DNA of 64,000 nt, taken from Candidatus Hydrogenedentota bacterium (GTDB lineage: Bacteria; Hydrogenedentota; Hydrogenedentia; Hydrogenedentales; JAEUWI01). The stretch is taken from positions 124,001 through 188,000 of the forward strand of contig JAHBVV010000009.1 of the NCBI GenBank assembly GCA_019637335.1, in the 5' to 3' direction. Below, piece by piece: positions 16,296 through 25,137 of this stretch. Position 1 is the first letter of the stretch. The number at the start of each line of letters is the position of its first letter. Below the pieces are notes generated by a model. The model worked only from the letters and a program-made list of their open reading frames with translations. It was not told the origin of the DNA and did not search any database. Position numbers and translations under genes: made by a program.

Positions 16296-18641
16296 ATGCC
16301 CTTTTTTGGAAGCGTGTCCCGAAATCTTTTGCTGGCCATCGCCGCATGTGCGGGCGTCGCCGCACCGGCTCTCGATCTGTCCAGGGCCACCGTCGTTGTG
16401 CGCGGCGGGGACGTTCCCCACGTCGAACGCACCGCCGTCACCGTGCTCGTGGAGGAAGTCGAACGGCGAACCGGGATCGCATTGCCGGTCGCCGAATCCT
16501 GGCCCGCCAGCGGCCCCGCGATTGCCCTGCTCTCCGGGGCGGATGCCCAGCTTCAGGGCCGTCCGGCGCCCGCCGCCGAGCGGACGGCTGCGGCGGAAGG
16601 CTACGCCCTGGTCACGGCGGAGGACACCCTCTGGATCATCGGCGCGGACCCGAAAGGCGCGCTCTATGGCGTGGGCCGGCTCCTGCGCAATTTGGACTGG
16701 GCCCCCGGCAGACTTCGGCTGGCCGCGCCCCTCAATCTGACCACGGCGCCCGACGACTCCATCCGCGGCCATCAGTTGGGCTACCGCACGACGGCGAACA
16801 GCTACGACGCCTGGACCCCGGCGCAATACGATCAGTACATCCGGGAACTGGCCCTGTTCGGCGTGAATGCGATAGAGAATATCCCCTTTCAGGACGACGA
16901 CAGCCCGCTGATGCCCGTCACGAGGCAGGTAATGAACCGGGCGCTCGGCGAAAGCTGCCGGAAGTATGGTGTGCAGTACTGGGTTTGGACGCCCGCCACG
17001 GTCGACCTGACCGACCCGGAGAAGCGCGCCGCGCACCTGGCGGAGCACGAAGCCTTCTACCAGGAATCCTCGCACCTGGACGCGGTCTTCTTTCCCGGCG
17101 GCGACCCCGGTCACAACCACCCGAAAGATGTGATGCCCTTCCTCGAAGATCTTTCGACAATCCTCGCGAAACACCACCCCGACGCGGGGATCTGGATGTC
17201 GCTGCAAGGCTTTGACGCGGAACAGGTCGACTATTTCTTCACCTGGCTGGAAGAACACAAACCGGCCTGGTTCAGCGGCGCGGTGGGCGGCCCGTCCAGC
17301 CCGCCCCTGCCCGTGCTTCGCGCGCGCCTGCCGGAGCAATACCGCCTCCGCGACTATCCGGACATCACCCACACGGTCCGCAGCCAGTACGCGACCCAGT
17401 GGATCGATCCCGCCTTTGCGTTCACCTCGGGCCGCGAGGGGACCAATCCGGAGCCGGTCTACTACAGCACCATTTTTCGCGCCTTCGCCCAGTACACCGA
17501 TGGTTTCATCACCTATTCCGACGGCATGCACGACGATGTTAACAAGACTGTGTGGAGCCTGCTCGGCTGGGATGTTGACTACGATGTTCGCGACGGCCTC
17601 ATCGAGTATTGCCGCGTGTTCTTTGGCCACGACGCCGCCGAGCGCGCCGCCGACGGCATCTACGCCCTGGAGCGGAACTGGGCGGGCCCGCTTGCGATCA
17701 ACGGCGGGGTGGAGGCGACCCTGGCGCTCTGGCAAACCCTCGAAAAGGCCTACCCTGAACTCCGCGACAACTGGCGCTGGCAGCTGTGTCTCCTGAAGGC
17801 TCACTATGACGCCTACATCCGCGCGCGGCTCATCCACGAGGAGAAACTCGAGGCCGGTGCGAACGCCGCGCTTGCCCAGGCCGGAGAGGTTGGCGTGGAG
17901 CCCGCCATCGACCGCGCGCTGGCGATCCTGGCGAAGGCCGGGCCCGAATCCCCGCGCCAGGAGCTTCGCGCGGCGATTGAGAACCTTTGCGAGCGCTTGT
18001 TCCATTCGATCGGCTACCAGAGCAGCGTCCCGAAATACGGCGCGAACAACGCCCAGCGCAGCGCGGTCCTGGACTTTGTCGATCATCCGCTGAACAACCG
18101 CTGGTGGTATGAAGATCAGCTCGCCGAAATCCGCGCCCTGGGTAACGAGGCGGAACAGCTCGCCCGCCTCAAGACCATCTACACGTGGGAAAACCCGGGC
18201 CCGGGCAGCTTCTACGACGATATCGGCAACGTCGCCCAGTCGCAACGCCTGCTCCGGGGCGAATCGCTCTACACGGATCCCCTCATGCGCCGCCACATGA
18301 ACCCCGATTTCATGTGGTGGGACGACGGCCTGACCCGGGTGCGCCAGTCGTGGATCAGCAAGATGGACTGGCCGATGGGCCTTCGCTACGACGGGCTCGA
18401 CCCCGAGGCGGATTATGTCGTGCGCACAACGGGATACGGCCAGTGCCTGTTGCGCGTCAATGGCGAGCGGGTTACCCCCACCATCGACGGAAAGGACATC
18501 GGCGAGATCAAGGAGTTTCCCGTGCCCCGCAATCTCTACCAGGACGGTACCATCGTTCTTACCTTCGACGTGCCCCACGAACCCGGGATCAACTGGCGGC
18601 AGATGTCGCGCCTTTCGGAGGTCTGGCTAATCAAGCAATAG
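16296..18641 (+). CDS. Secreted glycoside-hydrolase-like protein (GH20 domain-2 / TIM-barrel type)
   Basis: The 781-residue protein starts at an ATG seven bases after GGAAGGAA and has a signal peptide (LLLAIAACAGVAAPAL). Residues 30-150 match the alpha/beta domain that precedes the barrel in beta-hexosaminidases and alpha-glucuronidases: ATVVVRGGDVPHVERTAVTV and GYALVTAEDTLWIIGADPKG followed by ALYGVGRLLR. A barrel follows, with RGHQLGYRTTANSYDAWTP, YGVQYWVWTP and HLDAVFFPGGDPGHNHP, in which the Asp and His residues could be catalytic. The C-terminus has a small beta domain (YDGLDPEADYVVRTTG, LLRVNGERVTP). No specific family beyond this architecture can be named. The substrate is probably an N-acetylhexosamine- or uronate-containing glycan. 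Confidence 0.75.
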   Translation: MPFFGSVSRNLLLAIAACAGVAAPALDLSRATVVVRGGDVPHVERTAVTVLVEEVERRTGIALPVAESWPASGPAIALLSGADAQLQGRPAPAAERTAAAEGYALVTAEDTLWIIGADPKGALYGVGRLLRNLDWAPGRLRLAAPLNLTTAPDDSIRGHQLGYRTTANSYDAWTPAQYDQYIRELALFGVNAIENIPFQDDDSPLMPVTRQVMNRALGESCRKYGVQYWVWTPATVDLTDPEKRAAHLAEHEAFYQESSHLDAVFFPGGDPGHNHPKDVMPFLEDLSTILAKHHPDAGIWMSLQGFDAEQVDYFFTWLEEHKPAWFSGAVGGPSSPPLPVLRARLPEQYRLRDYPDITHTVRSQYATQWIDPAFAFTSGREGTNPEPVYYSTIFRAFAQYTDGFITYSDGMHDDVNKTVWSLLGWDVDYDVRDGLIEYCRVFFGHDAAERAADGIYALERNWAGPLAINGGVEATLALWQTLEKAYPELRDNWRWQLCLLKAHYDAYIRARLIHEEKLEAGANAALAQAGEVGVEPAIDRALAILAKAGPESPRQELRAAIENLCERLFHSIGYQSSVPKYGANNAQRSAVLDFVDHPLNNRWWYEDQLAEIRALGNEAEQLARLKTIYTWENPGPGSFYDDIGNVAQSQRLLRGESLYTDPLMRRHMNPDFMWWDDGLTRVRQSWISKMDWPMGLRYDGLDPEADYVVRTTGYGQCLLRVNGERVTPTIDGKDIGEIKEFPVPRNLYQDGTIVLTFDVPHEPGINWRQMSRLSEVWLIKQ

Positions 18642-18747
18642 GCAGGTCCTGAAACGGACTCAGCATCGAGGGGATTTCCACGGTGGCGTTCCCGCGCGTC
18701 CACCGGCGCGCGCGGGCGCCCTGCCGCTCGTGGCCCCCCCGAATCCA

Positions 18748-18777
18748 TTCCCAGCATATCCGCCGCGCTGCTATAAT
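18748..18777 (+). promoter_or_regulatory. Candidate promoter for the methyltransferase gene
   Basis: A perfect TATAAT box at 18772-18777 lies 18 bases after TTCCCA and 38 bases before the ATG. The -35 is poor, so the call rests mainly on the -10. Confidence 0.4.
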
Positions 18778-18815
18778 CAAGCGCCGCGACACCTCGAAAA
18801 CGCGAAGGAGGCTCC

Positions 18816-19754
18816 ATGCCTGTCAGTATCCACATCCAGCTTACGCACTGCATCAACAAAATCATCCAGCTGCAGCCGAAGTCGGTACTCGATGTGGGGT
18901 GCGGCTTCGGGAAGTGGGGCTATCTCTGCCGCGAATACCTGGACGTCTTTCCCGGCCGCCCCTACCCGGACCAGTGGATAACCCGGATCGACGGCATAGA
19001 GTTCTTTGAACCCTACATCATGCCCCACCAGCGCTTCCTCTATTCCAACATCATGATCGGCGACGTGCGGGACCTGTGCAAGGAGATCGACCACTACGAC
19101 CTGATTATTGCCGGCGATGTTATCGAGCACATGTTCAAGGACGAGGCCGAATCGGTGCTCGAAACCCTCTATGCCCAGGCGAACAAACTCCTGATCGTGA
19201 ACATCCCCCTCGGCGAGGGCTGGATACACCCCGAGGAGTACGGTAATCCCGCGGAGTTACACCGAAGCGAGTGGTATGTGGAGGATTTCGAACCGTTCCG
19301 CGCCGAATGCGCCAAGTACGGCCTGGAGACCGGCCTGCAATACGGGTCCTTCTTCTGCGAAAAGGGCGTGCCCGACGAGGAGCGCATCGCGGGATACTTG
19401 TTTGCGGCGGATTTTCACGCCAAGCGCGGCAATTGGGAAAACGCATCGCGCTACGCCCACGGCGCGATAGCCCTGCAACCGGGAAACGTCAACGCGATCT
19501 GTTTTCTGGTGGATCTGGAACTGAACCGGGGGAATCTACCGGCGGCGATCGGCGCGCTCGAAGCGGGATTTGCCGTAAATCCTTCCTTCGTGAAGGCGCG
19601 GCTCTATCTGGCGCAGCTGCTCGACCGCGCGGGGCGCAAGGAGGAGGCGCGGGGGCACGCCGAAGGGTTGCTTGCGGATCCGAAGGGCGACGCGACCTTG
19701 CGGTCCGAAGCGGAAGCGTGGATGCGGCAGCGCGGCTACACCGCCAGCGCGTGA
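18816..19754 (+). CDS. Class I SAM-dependent methyltransferase fused to TPR-like repeats
   Basis: The start is fixed by GAAGGAGG upstream of the ATG. Residues 20-140 form a class I methyltransferase: motif I is VLDVGCGFGKWGYLC, the acidic motif II region is IDGIEFFEP, and LIIAGDVIEHMFKDEA is the motif IV/post-I segment. Residues 195-312 are helical and TPR-like (AADFHAKRGNWENASRYAHG, then VDLELNRGNLPAAIGALEAG, then LYLAQLLDRAGRKEEARGHA). The TPR part may select the acceptor. The methyl acceptor is unknown; small glycan or O-antigen methyltransferases have similar layouts. It stands alone between a GH20-like gene and a convergent lytic transglycosylase. Confidence 0.8.
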   Translation: MPVSIHIQLTHCINKIIQLQPKSVLDVGCGFGKWGYLCREYLDVFPGRPYPDQWITRIDGIEFFEPYIMPHQRFLYSNIMIGDVRDLCKEIDHYDLIIAGDVIEHMFKDEAESVLETLYAQANKLLIVNIPLGEGWIHPEEYGNPAELHRSEWYVEDFEPFRAECAKYGLETGLQYGSFFCEKGVPDEERIAGYLFAADFHAKRGNWENASRYAHGAIALQPGNVNAICFLVDLELNRGNLPAAIGALEAGFAVNPSFVKARLYLAQLLDRAGRKEEARGHAEGLLADPKGDATLRSEAEAWMRQRGYTASA

Positions 19755-19795
19755 TCGAGAGAATTCGAGGCGCGCGTACGCCGCCCGCCCGGAAA

Positions 19796-20833
19796 TCAGG
19801 ACCGCTTCACTATTTCCTTCACCAGGTCCTTGCGCACAGAATAGGACCGGCGCCCGAACTCGATGTAGTAGTAAGGGTCCTTGTCCACGATGTTGTCCGC
19901 CGGCTGGCTAAGCCCGCTGTGGAACTGAACGAGGTACACGTGCGCGCCCTCAAGCGGCTGGCCGGGGCCGGGCCGCGACGGGGATTCCGGTCGCGCCGTA
20001 CGGGACTGCACGCCGGACGCGCTTCCGGCGCCCTTGCGGGAAAACACGCTTCGCGACGCGGTCACCGTGCGCCCATCGAGCAGGGACTGCACCTTGACCA
20101 CGTAGTTCTGGGTTTCCCTGAACGGGGGGATGCCGCCGTACTTCAAAACATTGCCCGGACCCGCGTTGTAGGCCGCCAGGGCCAGGTCGAGGTTGTCGTT
20201 GAACATGCCCAGCATCTTCGAGAGATACTGTGTGCCGCCCGCGATATTCTCATACGGGTCGAAGATGTCCTTCACCCCCATGTCCGAGGCGGTCCCGGGC
20301 ATCAATTGCATCAAGCCGCTCGCCCCCGCACTGGAAACCGCCGTGGCGTTCCAGTTGCTCTCCACTTTGATTACCGCGGAGATAAGGTTAGCGTCCACAT
20401 TGTACCGGCGTCCCTGTTCGGCGATGAAATCCCGGAGCTCCTCCGGCACGATCATGCGCTGCGTGCGGGATCGTGACGGTTTGCGCCATTTCGGGTCAAT
20501 GTAGATCGGTTCGAAGTCGATCTCTACTTCCTTGTAGCCCTTCTTCTTCGAATATTTGGCGCCACGATTGGTCAGCGTGACCACGCCCTCGCCGCTTTCA
20601 AACTGGCGGAGATTTTGCTCCCGGTACCGTTCCATCGCGTTCTGGCGTCGATTCTGCGCGTGGTTATGCGCAATGGTCCGGGGGCTCATGGAAGAGGATT
20701 CCGCGGGTGTCGATTGCGCGGGGAGCAACCACGATCCCGCGGCGGTCAGCACGCTTGCCAGCACCACGCCCCGGAATCGCGCCACCGGGCGACCGTACGG
20801 GTGCACGGGCATTTCGGAGAATGCATTGTTCAT
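19796..20833 (-). CDS. Lytic murein transglycosylase (SLT domain, family 1)
   Basis: The 345-residue protein from the ATG at 20833 has an N-terminal hydrophobic segment (VVLASVLTAAGSWLLPAQ) for export. The catalytic SLT domain spans about residues 145-255: YNVDANLISAVIKVESNWNA contains the catalytic Glu in the ES motif, SAGASGLMQLMPGTASDMG is the second signature, and NLDLALAAYNAGPGNVLKYG the third. It cleaves the MurNAc-GlcNAc bond of peptidoglycan to leave 1,6-anhydroMurNAc. The C-terminal 60 residues are low complexity and then a short basic domain. The ATG has no ribosome site, and a good promoter lies directly before it, so the message is probably leaderless. Confidence 0.9.
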   Translation of the reverse strand: MNNAFSEMPVHPYGRPVARFRGVVLASVLTAAGSWLLPAQSTPAESSSMSPRTIAHNHAQNRRQNAMERYREQNLRQFESGEGVVTLTNRGAKYSKKKGYKEVEIDFEPIYIDPKWRKPSRSRTQRMIVPEELRDFIAEQGRRYNVDANLISAVIKVESNWNATAVSSAGASGLMQLMPGTASDMGVKDIFDPYENIAGGTQYLSKMLGMFNDNLDLALAAYNAGPGNVLKYGGIPPFRETQNYVVKVQSLLDGRTVTASRSVFSRKGAGSASGVQSRTARPESPSRPGPGQPLEGAHVYLVQFHSGLSQPADNIVDKDPYYYIEFGRRSYSVRKDLVKEIVKRS

Positions 20834-20840
20834 TGTCAAT

Positions 20841-20869
20841 AGTATACCCCTGGTTCCCGATCCGGGCAA
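20841..20869 (-). promoter_or_regulatory. Promoter of the lytic transglycosylase, placing +1 at the start codon
   Basis: On the minus strand TTGCCC (20869-20864) and TATACT (20846-20841) are separated by 17 bases. Only seven bases separate the -10 from the ATG at 20833, so transcription should begin at or beside the start codon. Confidence 0.5.
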
Positions 20870-20968
20870 GCCCTTTCTCGCCAGCGGAACGCCCGGATAA
20901 CCCGGCGTCATCTTGCGTCGAGCCGGAAGACGGTGCTACGGTTAGCCCATTCACCAGAGGATCCCAGG

Positions 20969-21448
20969 GTGCCCGAGTCACCATCTCCCGAGTCGCAACT
21001 TATCCGGTATCTTATCGATACCGGAAAAACCATTGCAACCGCCGAATCGTGTAGCGGCGGCTTGATTGCCCATCGTCTCACGAATGTGCCCGGGGCGTCA
21101 ACCCCTTTCCTCGGCGGGCTCGTGGCTTACAGCAACGCCGTAAAGGCCGCCATGCTCGGTGTCTCCGAAGCGGTGCTCGCGGAACATGGCGCCGTGAGCG
21201 ATCCCGTGGCCCGCGCCATGGCCATCGGCGCGCGGGAGCGATTCGCATCGGACTACGCTGTCGCGGTGACCGGAATCGCGGGCCCCGGCGGCGGGACGCC
21301 GGAAAAACCGGTGGGCCTCGTATATATGGCGGTCGCCGCCCCCGATGGCTGCCGGGCGGCGCGTTACTTGTTTCAGGGCGACCGCGCGGCCGTTAAACAA
21401 CAGACCGCGGACGCGGCGTTAACCTTGCTTTGGGAGACAGTTCAGTAA
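20969..21448 (+). CDS. pncC: Nicotinamide-nucleotide amidohydrolase (CinA C-terminal domain protein)
   Basis: The GTG at 20969 gives 159 residues, the usual length of a stand-alone CinA C-terminal protein; AGAGGA lies upstream. The family motifs are complete: [20 protein letters not shown] near the start, [39 protein letters not shown] and [12 protein letters not shown]. The enzyme deamidates nicotinamide mononucleotide to nicotinate mononucleotide, recycling by-product NMN in the cytoplasm. Its stop codon overlaps the dnaE start (TAATG), so the two genes are translationally coupled. The match is strong; only the choice between the GTG and upstream starts is uncertain. Confidence 0.92.
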   Translation: MPESPSPESQLIRYLIDTGKTIATAESCSGGLIAHRLTNVPGASTPFLGGLVAYSNAVKAAMLGVSEAVLAEHGAVSDPVARAMAIGARERFASDYAVAVTGIAGPGGGTPEKPVGLVYMAVAAPDGCRAARYLFQGDRAAVKQQTADAALTLLWETVQ

Positions 21449-24400
21449 TGAGTTCGGACTTTGTACATCTGCACGTCCATTCCGACTACAGCGTGCTCGA
21501 CGGCGCCTGCAAGACGAAGGAACTGCTCGACCGCTGCCAGAAATACGGAATGGAGGCCTGCGCCCTCACGGACCACGGCAACCTCTTCGGCGCCGTCGAG
21601 TTCTACCAGATGGCGAAGTCCCGCGGCATCAAGCCCATTATTGGCTGCGAACTGTACGTCGCCCCCGGCAGCCGGACCGACACCCAGCAGAAGTTTCTCG
21701 GCTCCTTCAACAACCACTTTCTCCTGCTCTGTGAGAACGAAACCGGCTACCACAACCTGTGCAAGCTCAGTTCCCGGGGCTACCTGGAAGGCTTCTACTA
21801 CAAGCCGCGCGTCGACGATGAATTGCTCTACAAGCACCGGGAGGGCCTCATCGCGACCACCTCCTGCCTGGCCGGGCGCGTGCCCCAGGCTATCCTGCAG
21901 GACAATATGGACCTGGCCGTCAAGGAGCTTGAGCGCTACATCGAAATCTTCGGCAAGGACAACTACCTCGTCGAACTCATGCACCATGGCATCGAGGAGC
22001 AGGACAAGGTCAACCCCGTCCTCTGCCAGTTCGCCGAAGATTACGGCCTGATGCTCATCGCGACCAACGACTGCCACTACATCGACCAGTCCGACGCGGA
22101 GGCCCACGAGGCCCTCCTGTGCGTGCAGACGGGCACGACGCTGGAGGACGAGAAGCGCTTCCGCTTCCCGACGAACGTATTCCATTTCCGATCGCCGGAC
22201 GAAATGAAGGCGATTTTCAAGGATCACCCCGAGGCCATCACCAATACCGTGAAGGTCGCCGAGCGCTGCAACCTGGAGATCCCCCTCGGCGAAAGCCTCA
22301 TCCCCGCCTACCAGCCCGAAGGCGGGTACCGGGAGGGTGAGACGCCGTTTTCGTACCTGACCGATCTGGTTATGCGCGGGCTCAAGGATCGCTACGGAGA
22401 TACCCCCGACCCGGCCTATGTCGAGCGCGCGGAATTCGAGCTGGGCGTAATCGAGCGCATGAAGTTCGTCGACTACTTCCTCGTCGTCTGGGATCTCATC
22501 AATTTCGCCAACCAGGAGGGGATTCCCGTGGGGCCGGGCCGCGGATCCGGCGCGGGCAGCATCGTGGCCTATGCGCTCAAGATCACCAACATCGATCCCA
22601 TGCGCTACCAGCTCCTGTTCGAGCGCTTCCTCAATCCCGACCGCGTCTCGATGCCGGATTTCGATATCGACTTCTGCTACAACCGCCGCGAAGAGATGAT
22701 CGCCTACGCCTATCGGAAATACGGGCGCGAAAACGTCAGCCAGATCATCACCTTCGGCCGGATGCTCGCCAAGAACGTGGTCCGCAACGTCGGCCGCGTG
22801 CTCGGCATGAGCTATGGCGAAGTCGACCGCATCGCCAAGCTGATTCCCGATGAGCTCAAGATCAAGCTCAAGGACGCCCGGGAAAAGGTCCCGGAACTCG
22901 ACCAGATCATCCAGGAAGATCCCCAGGTCGCGAAGCTGTGGCGCCTGGCCGAACGCCTCGAAGGCACCATTGGCAACTGCGGCACCCACGCCGCCGGCGT
23001 CGTCATTTGCGACCACGACCTCACCGACCACGTGGCGCTCTACAAGGCCTCCAATTCCGACACCGTGGCGACCCAGGTCGAAATGAAGTGCGTGGAGGAA
23101 GTCGGCCTCCTCAAGATGGACTTCCTCGGCCTGCGCACGCTGACCGTGGTCCACGAGGCCGTCCGCCTCATCCGCGAGAACCGCGGCATCCACATCGACA
23201 TCGACAACCTGGAGCCCGACGACGACAAGACCTACGCGCTGCTCCGCTCGGGCCAGACCACCGGCGTGTTCCAGCTGGAAAGCTCCGGCATGCGCGATCT
23301 GGCGAAGCGCATCGGCCTGCAGAGCCTGGAGGAGATGAGCGCGCTGGTGGCCCTGTTTCGCCCGGGCCCCATGCAGTTCATCGACACCTATATTCAGGGC
23401 AAATACCACCGGGAGACCATCGAGTACGACCACGAGATCACCCGGCCTATCCTCGAGGAGACCTACGGCATCGCGGTCTACCAGGAGCAGGTCATGCAGC
23501 TCGTGCAGGCCTGCGCCGGATTCAGCCTCGGCCAGGCCGATATCGTCCGCCGCGCCATGGGCAAGAAGAAGAAGGACCTGCTCGACGAGCAGAAGATCAA
23601 GTTCGTGGAGGGCTGCGCCACCCGGGGCATCGACGCCAAACTGGCCAATGTGATCTGGGACAAGATCGAGACCTTTGCCGGCTACGGCTTCAACAAGTCC
23701 CACAGCGTGGCCTACGCCTTCGTGGCCTACCAGACCGCCTTCCTCAAGGCGAACTACCCCGTCGAGTTCATGTGCGCCCTGCTCACCAGCGAATCGGGCA
23801 ACCTGGATAAGGTGGCGCTGTACGTGGACGAGTGCCGCCGCATGGGCATTGACGTGCTGCCGCCGGACATCAACCACAGCTGGAACCACTTTGCGGTGGA
23901 GGGCAACGCCATCCGCTTCGGCATGGGCGCCATCAAGAACGTGGGGGAGGGGCCCACCGCCGCCATCACCGAGGAGCGCACGAAAAACGGCTCCTACGAC
24001 GACGTCTTCGACCTGTGCAAACGCCTCGACACGCGCCTCGTCAACCGGCGCTGCCTGGAAAGCCTCAACAAGGCGGGCGCCTTCACCGGGACCGGCTGGA
24101 ACCGCAGGCAGGTCGAGGCGGTGCTCGATCAGGCCCTCGGCGAGGGCCAGAGCGCGCAGCGCGACCGCGACGCCGGCCAGTTTTCTCTTTTCGACATGGA
24201 CGGCATGGAAGACACCATGGCCACCATGCACCAAAAGCCCGATCTGCCCAATTTTCCGGACCACGAGGTCCTGCAGATGGAAAAGGAGATGCTCGGGCTG
24301 TATATCAGCAGCCATCCGCTCGACCCCTACGACCGGATCATCGAGCGCTTCGGAACCGCCAACCTGATCAACCTTTCCGAATACAAGGATGGGGAAATCA

Positions 24401-24972
24401 TCAATGTGGCGGGCGTTATTACCAGCGTGCGGATTCACGTGACCAAGAAGAACGACCGCATGGCCTTCGTCGCCCTCGAAACGCGGCAGGGCCTGCTCGA
24501 AGTCACCGTGTTCCCCAGCACCTTCGAGCAGAAGGCCGGGATTATCGCGGCGGACATGATTGTCATGATGCCCGCGCGTGTCAACTACCGGAACGACGAG
24601 CCCGGCCTGGTCGCGGAGGATGTCTACGCTATCGAGGACTCGGAGAAGCACCTCACGCGCGCCCTGCACGTGCGCCTGCCCCGCAACGTCATCCGCGACG
24701 GCGCCCTGGAGCGCCTGGCGGAACTGCTGGGCAACGCCAGGGGCAATTGCGACGTCTACCTCCACTGCCAGACCGCCGGCGGCGCCGAAGTCACGATTCA
24801 CACCACCGAGGCCTGCCTCGTCCCCGCCGGGCGCCAGTTCGCCTACGCTGTGGAAAACCTGGTCGGCCCCGACAACGTCTGGTTTTCCGGAGGCATGGGC
24901 CTGCCCACGCACCGCCCGCCGGAGATCGTCCAGCGCGAAAAGAAGCCCTGGGAACGAAAACGCGCCGGCTGA
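21448..24972 (+). CDS. dnaE: DNA polymerase III subunit alpha
   Basis: The 1174-residue protein is full length for DnaE1-type replicative polymerase. The N-terminal PHP domain begins FVHLHVHSDYSVLDGACK and includes ACALTDHGNLFG. The palm has GRGSGAGSIVAYAL and the catalytic aspartates Asp404 and Asp406 in MPDFDIDF, with the third Asp at about 558 in LLKMDFLGLRT. The finger region has VALFRPGPMQFIDTYI and GYGFNKSHSVAYAFVAYQTA. An OB fold (EIINVAGVITSVRIHVTKKN) lies near the C-terminus. It extends the leading and lagging strands within the replisome. The ATG at 21448 overlaps the pncC stop. Confidence 0.98.
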   Translation: MSSDFVHLHVHSDYSVLDGACKTKELLDRCQKYGMEACALTDHGNLFGAVEFYQMAKSRGIKPIIGCELYVAPGSRTDTQQKFLGSFNNHFLLLCENETGYHNLCKLSSRGYLEGFYYKPRVDDELLYKHREGLIATTSCLAGRVPQAILQDNMDLAVKELERYIEIFGKDNYLVELMHHGIEEQDKVNPVLCQFAEDYGLMLIATNDCHYIDQSDAEAHEALLCVQTGTTLEDEKRFRFPTNVFHFRSPDEMKAIFKDHPEAITNTVKVAERCNLEIPLGESLIPAYQPEGGYREGETPFSYLTDLVMRGLKDRYGDTPDPAYVERAEFELGVIERMKFVDYFLVVWDLINFANQEGIPVGPGRGSGAGSIVAYALKITNIDPMRYQLLFERFLNPDRVSMPDFDIDFCYNRREEMIAYAYRKYGRENVSQIITFGRMLAKNVVRNVGRVLGMSYGEVDRIAKLIPDELKIKLKDAREKVPELDQIIQEDPQVAKLWRLAERLEGTIGNCGTHAAGVVICDHDLTDHVALYKASNSDTVATQVEMKCVEEVGLLKMDFLGLRTLTVVHEAVRLIRENRGIHIDIDNLEPDDDKTYALLRSGQTTGVFQLESSGMRDLAKRIGLQSLEEMSALVALFRPGPMQFIDTYIQGKYHRETIEYDHEITRPILEETYGIAVYQEQVMQLVQACAGFSLGQADIVRRAMGKKKKDLLDEQKIKFVEGCATRGIDAKLANVIWDKIETFAGYGFNKSHSVAYAFVAYQTAFLKANYPVEFMCALLTSESGNLDKVALYVDECRRMGIDVLPPDINHSWNHFAVEGNAIRFGMGAIKNVGEGPTAAITEERTKNGSYDDVFDLCKRLDTRLVNRRCLESLNKAGAFTGTGWNRRQVEAVLDQALGEGQSAQRDRDAGQFSLFDMDGMEDTMATMHQKPDLPNFPDHEVLQMEKEMLGLYISSHPLDPYDRIIERFGTANLINLSEYKDGEIINVAGVITSVRIHVTKKNDRMAFVALETRQGLLEVTVFPSTFEQKAGIIAADMIVMMPARVNYRNDEPGLVAEDVYAIEDSEKHLTRALHVRLPRNVIRDGALERLAELLGNARGNCDVYLHCQTAGGAEVTIHTTEACLVPAGRQFAYAVENLVGPDNVWFSGGMGLPTHRPPEIVQREKKPWERKRAG

Positions 24973-25137
24973 TCGGCGTTGCGCCGCGAACAGGTCCAGG
25001 GAATCAGGTATTCGGTCGGGCGCGCCTTGCAGATCACCACGCATTTCTGCTCCAATGCTGCTCGGAATTATTACACGCGCCCGCGTCCCGCTCGCCCGCC
25101 ATTCGGCGCGCAGCCGCGCGGCCCTGGAGACCCACCC

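Noticed and set aside
16272-18578. Long minus-strand frame opposite the GH20-like gene
   Set aside because: The plus-strand frame has a ribosome site, signal peptide and domain motifs; the opposite one has none.
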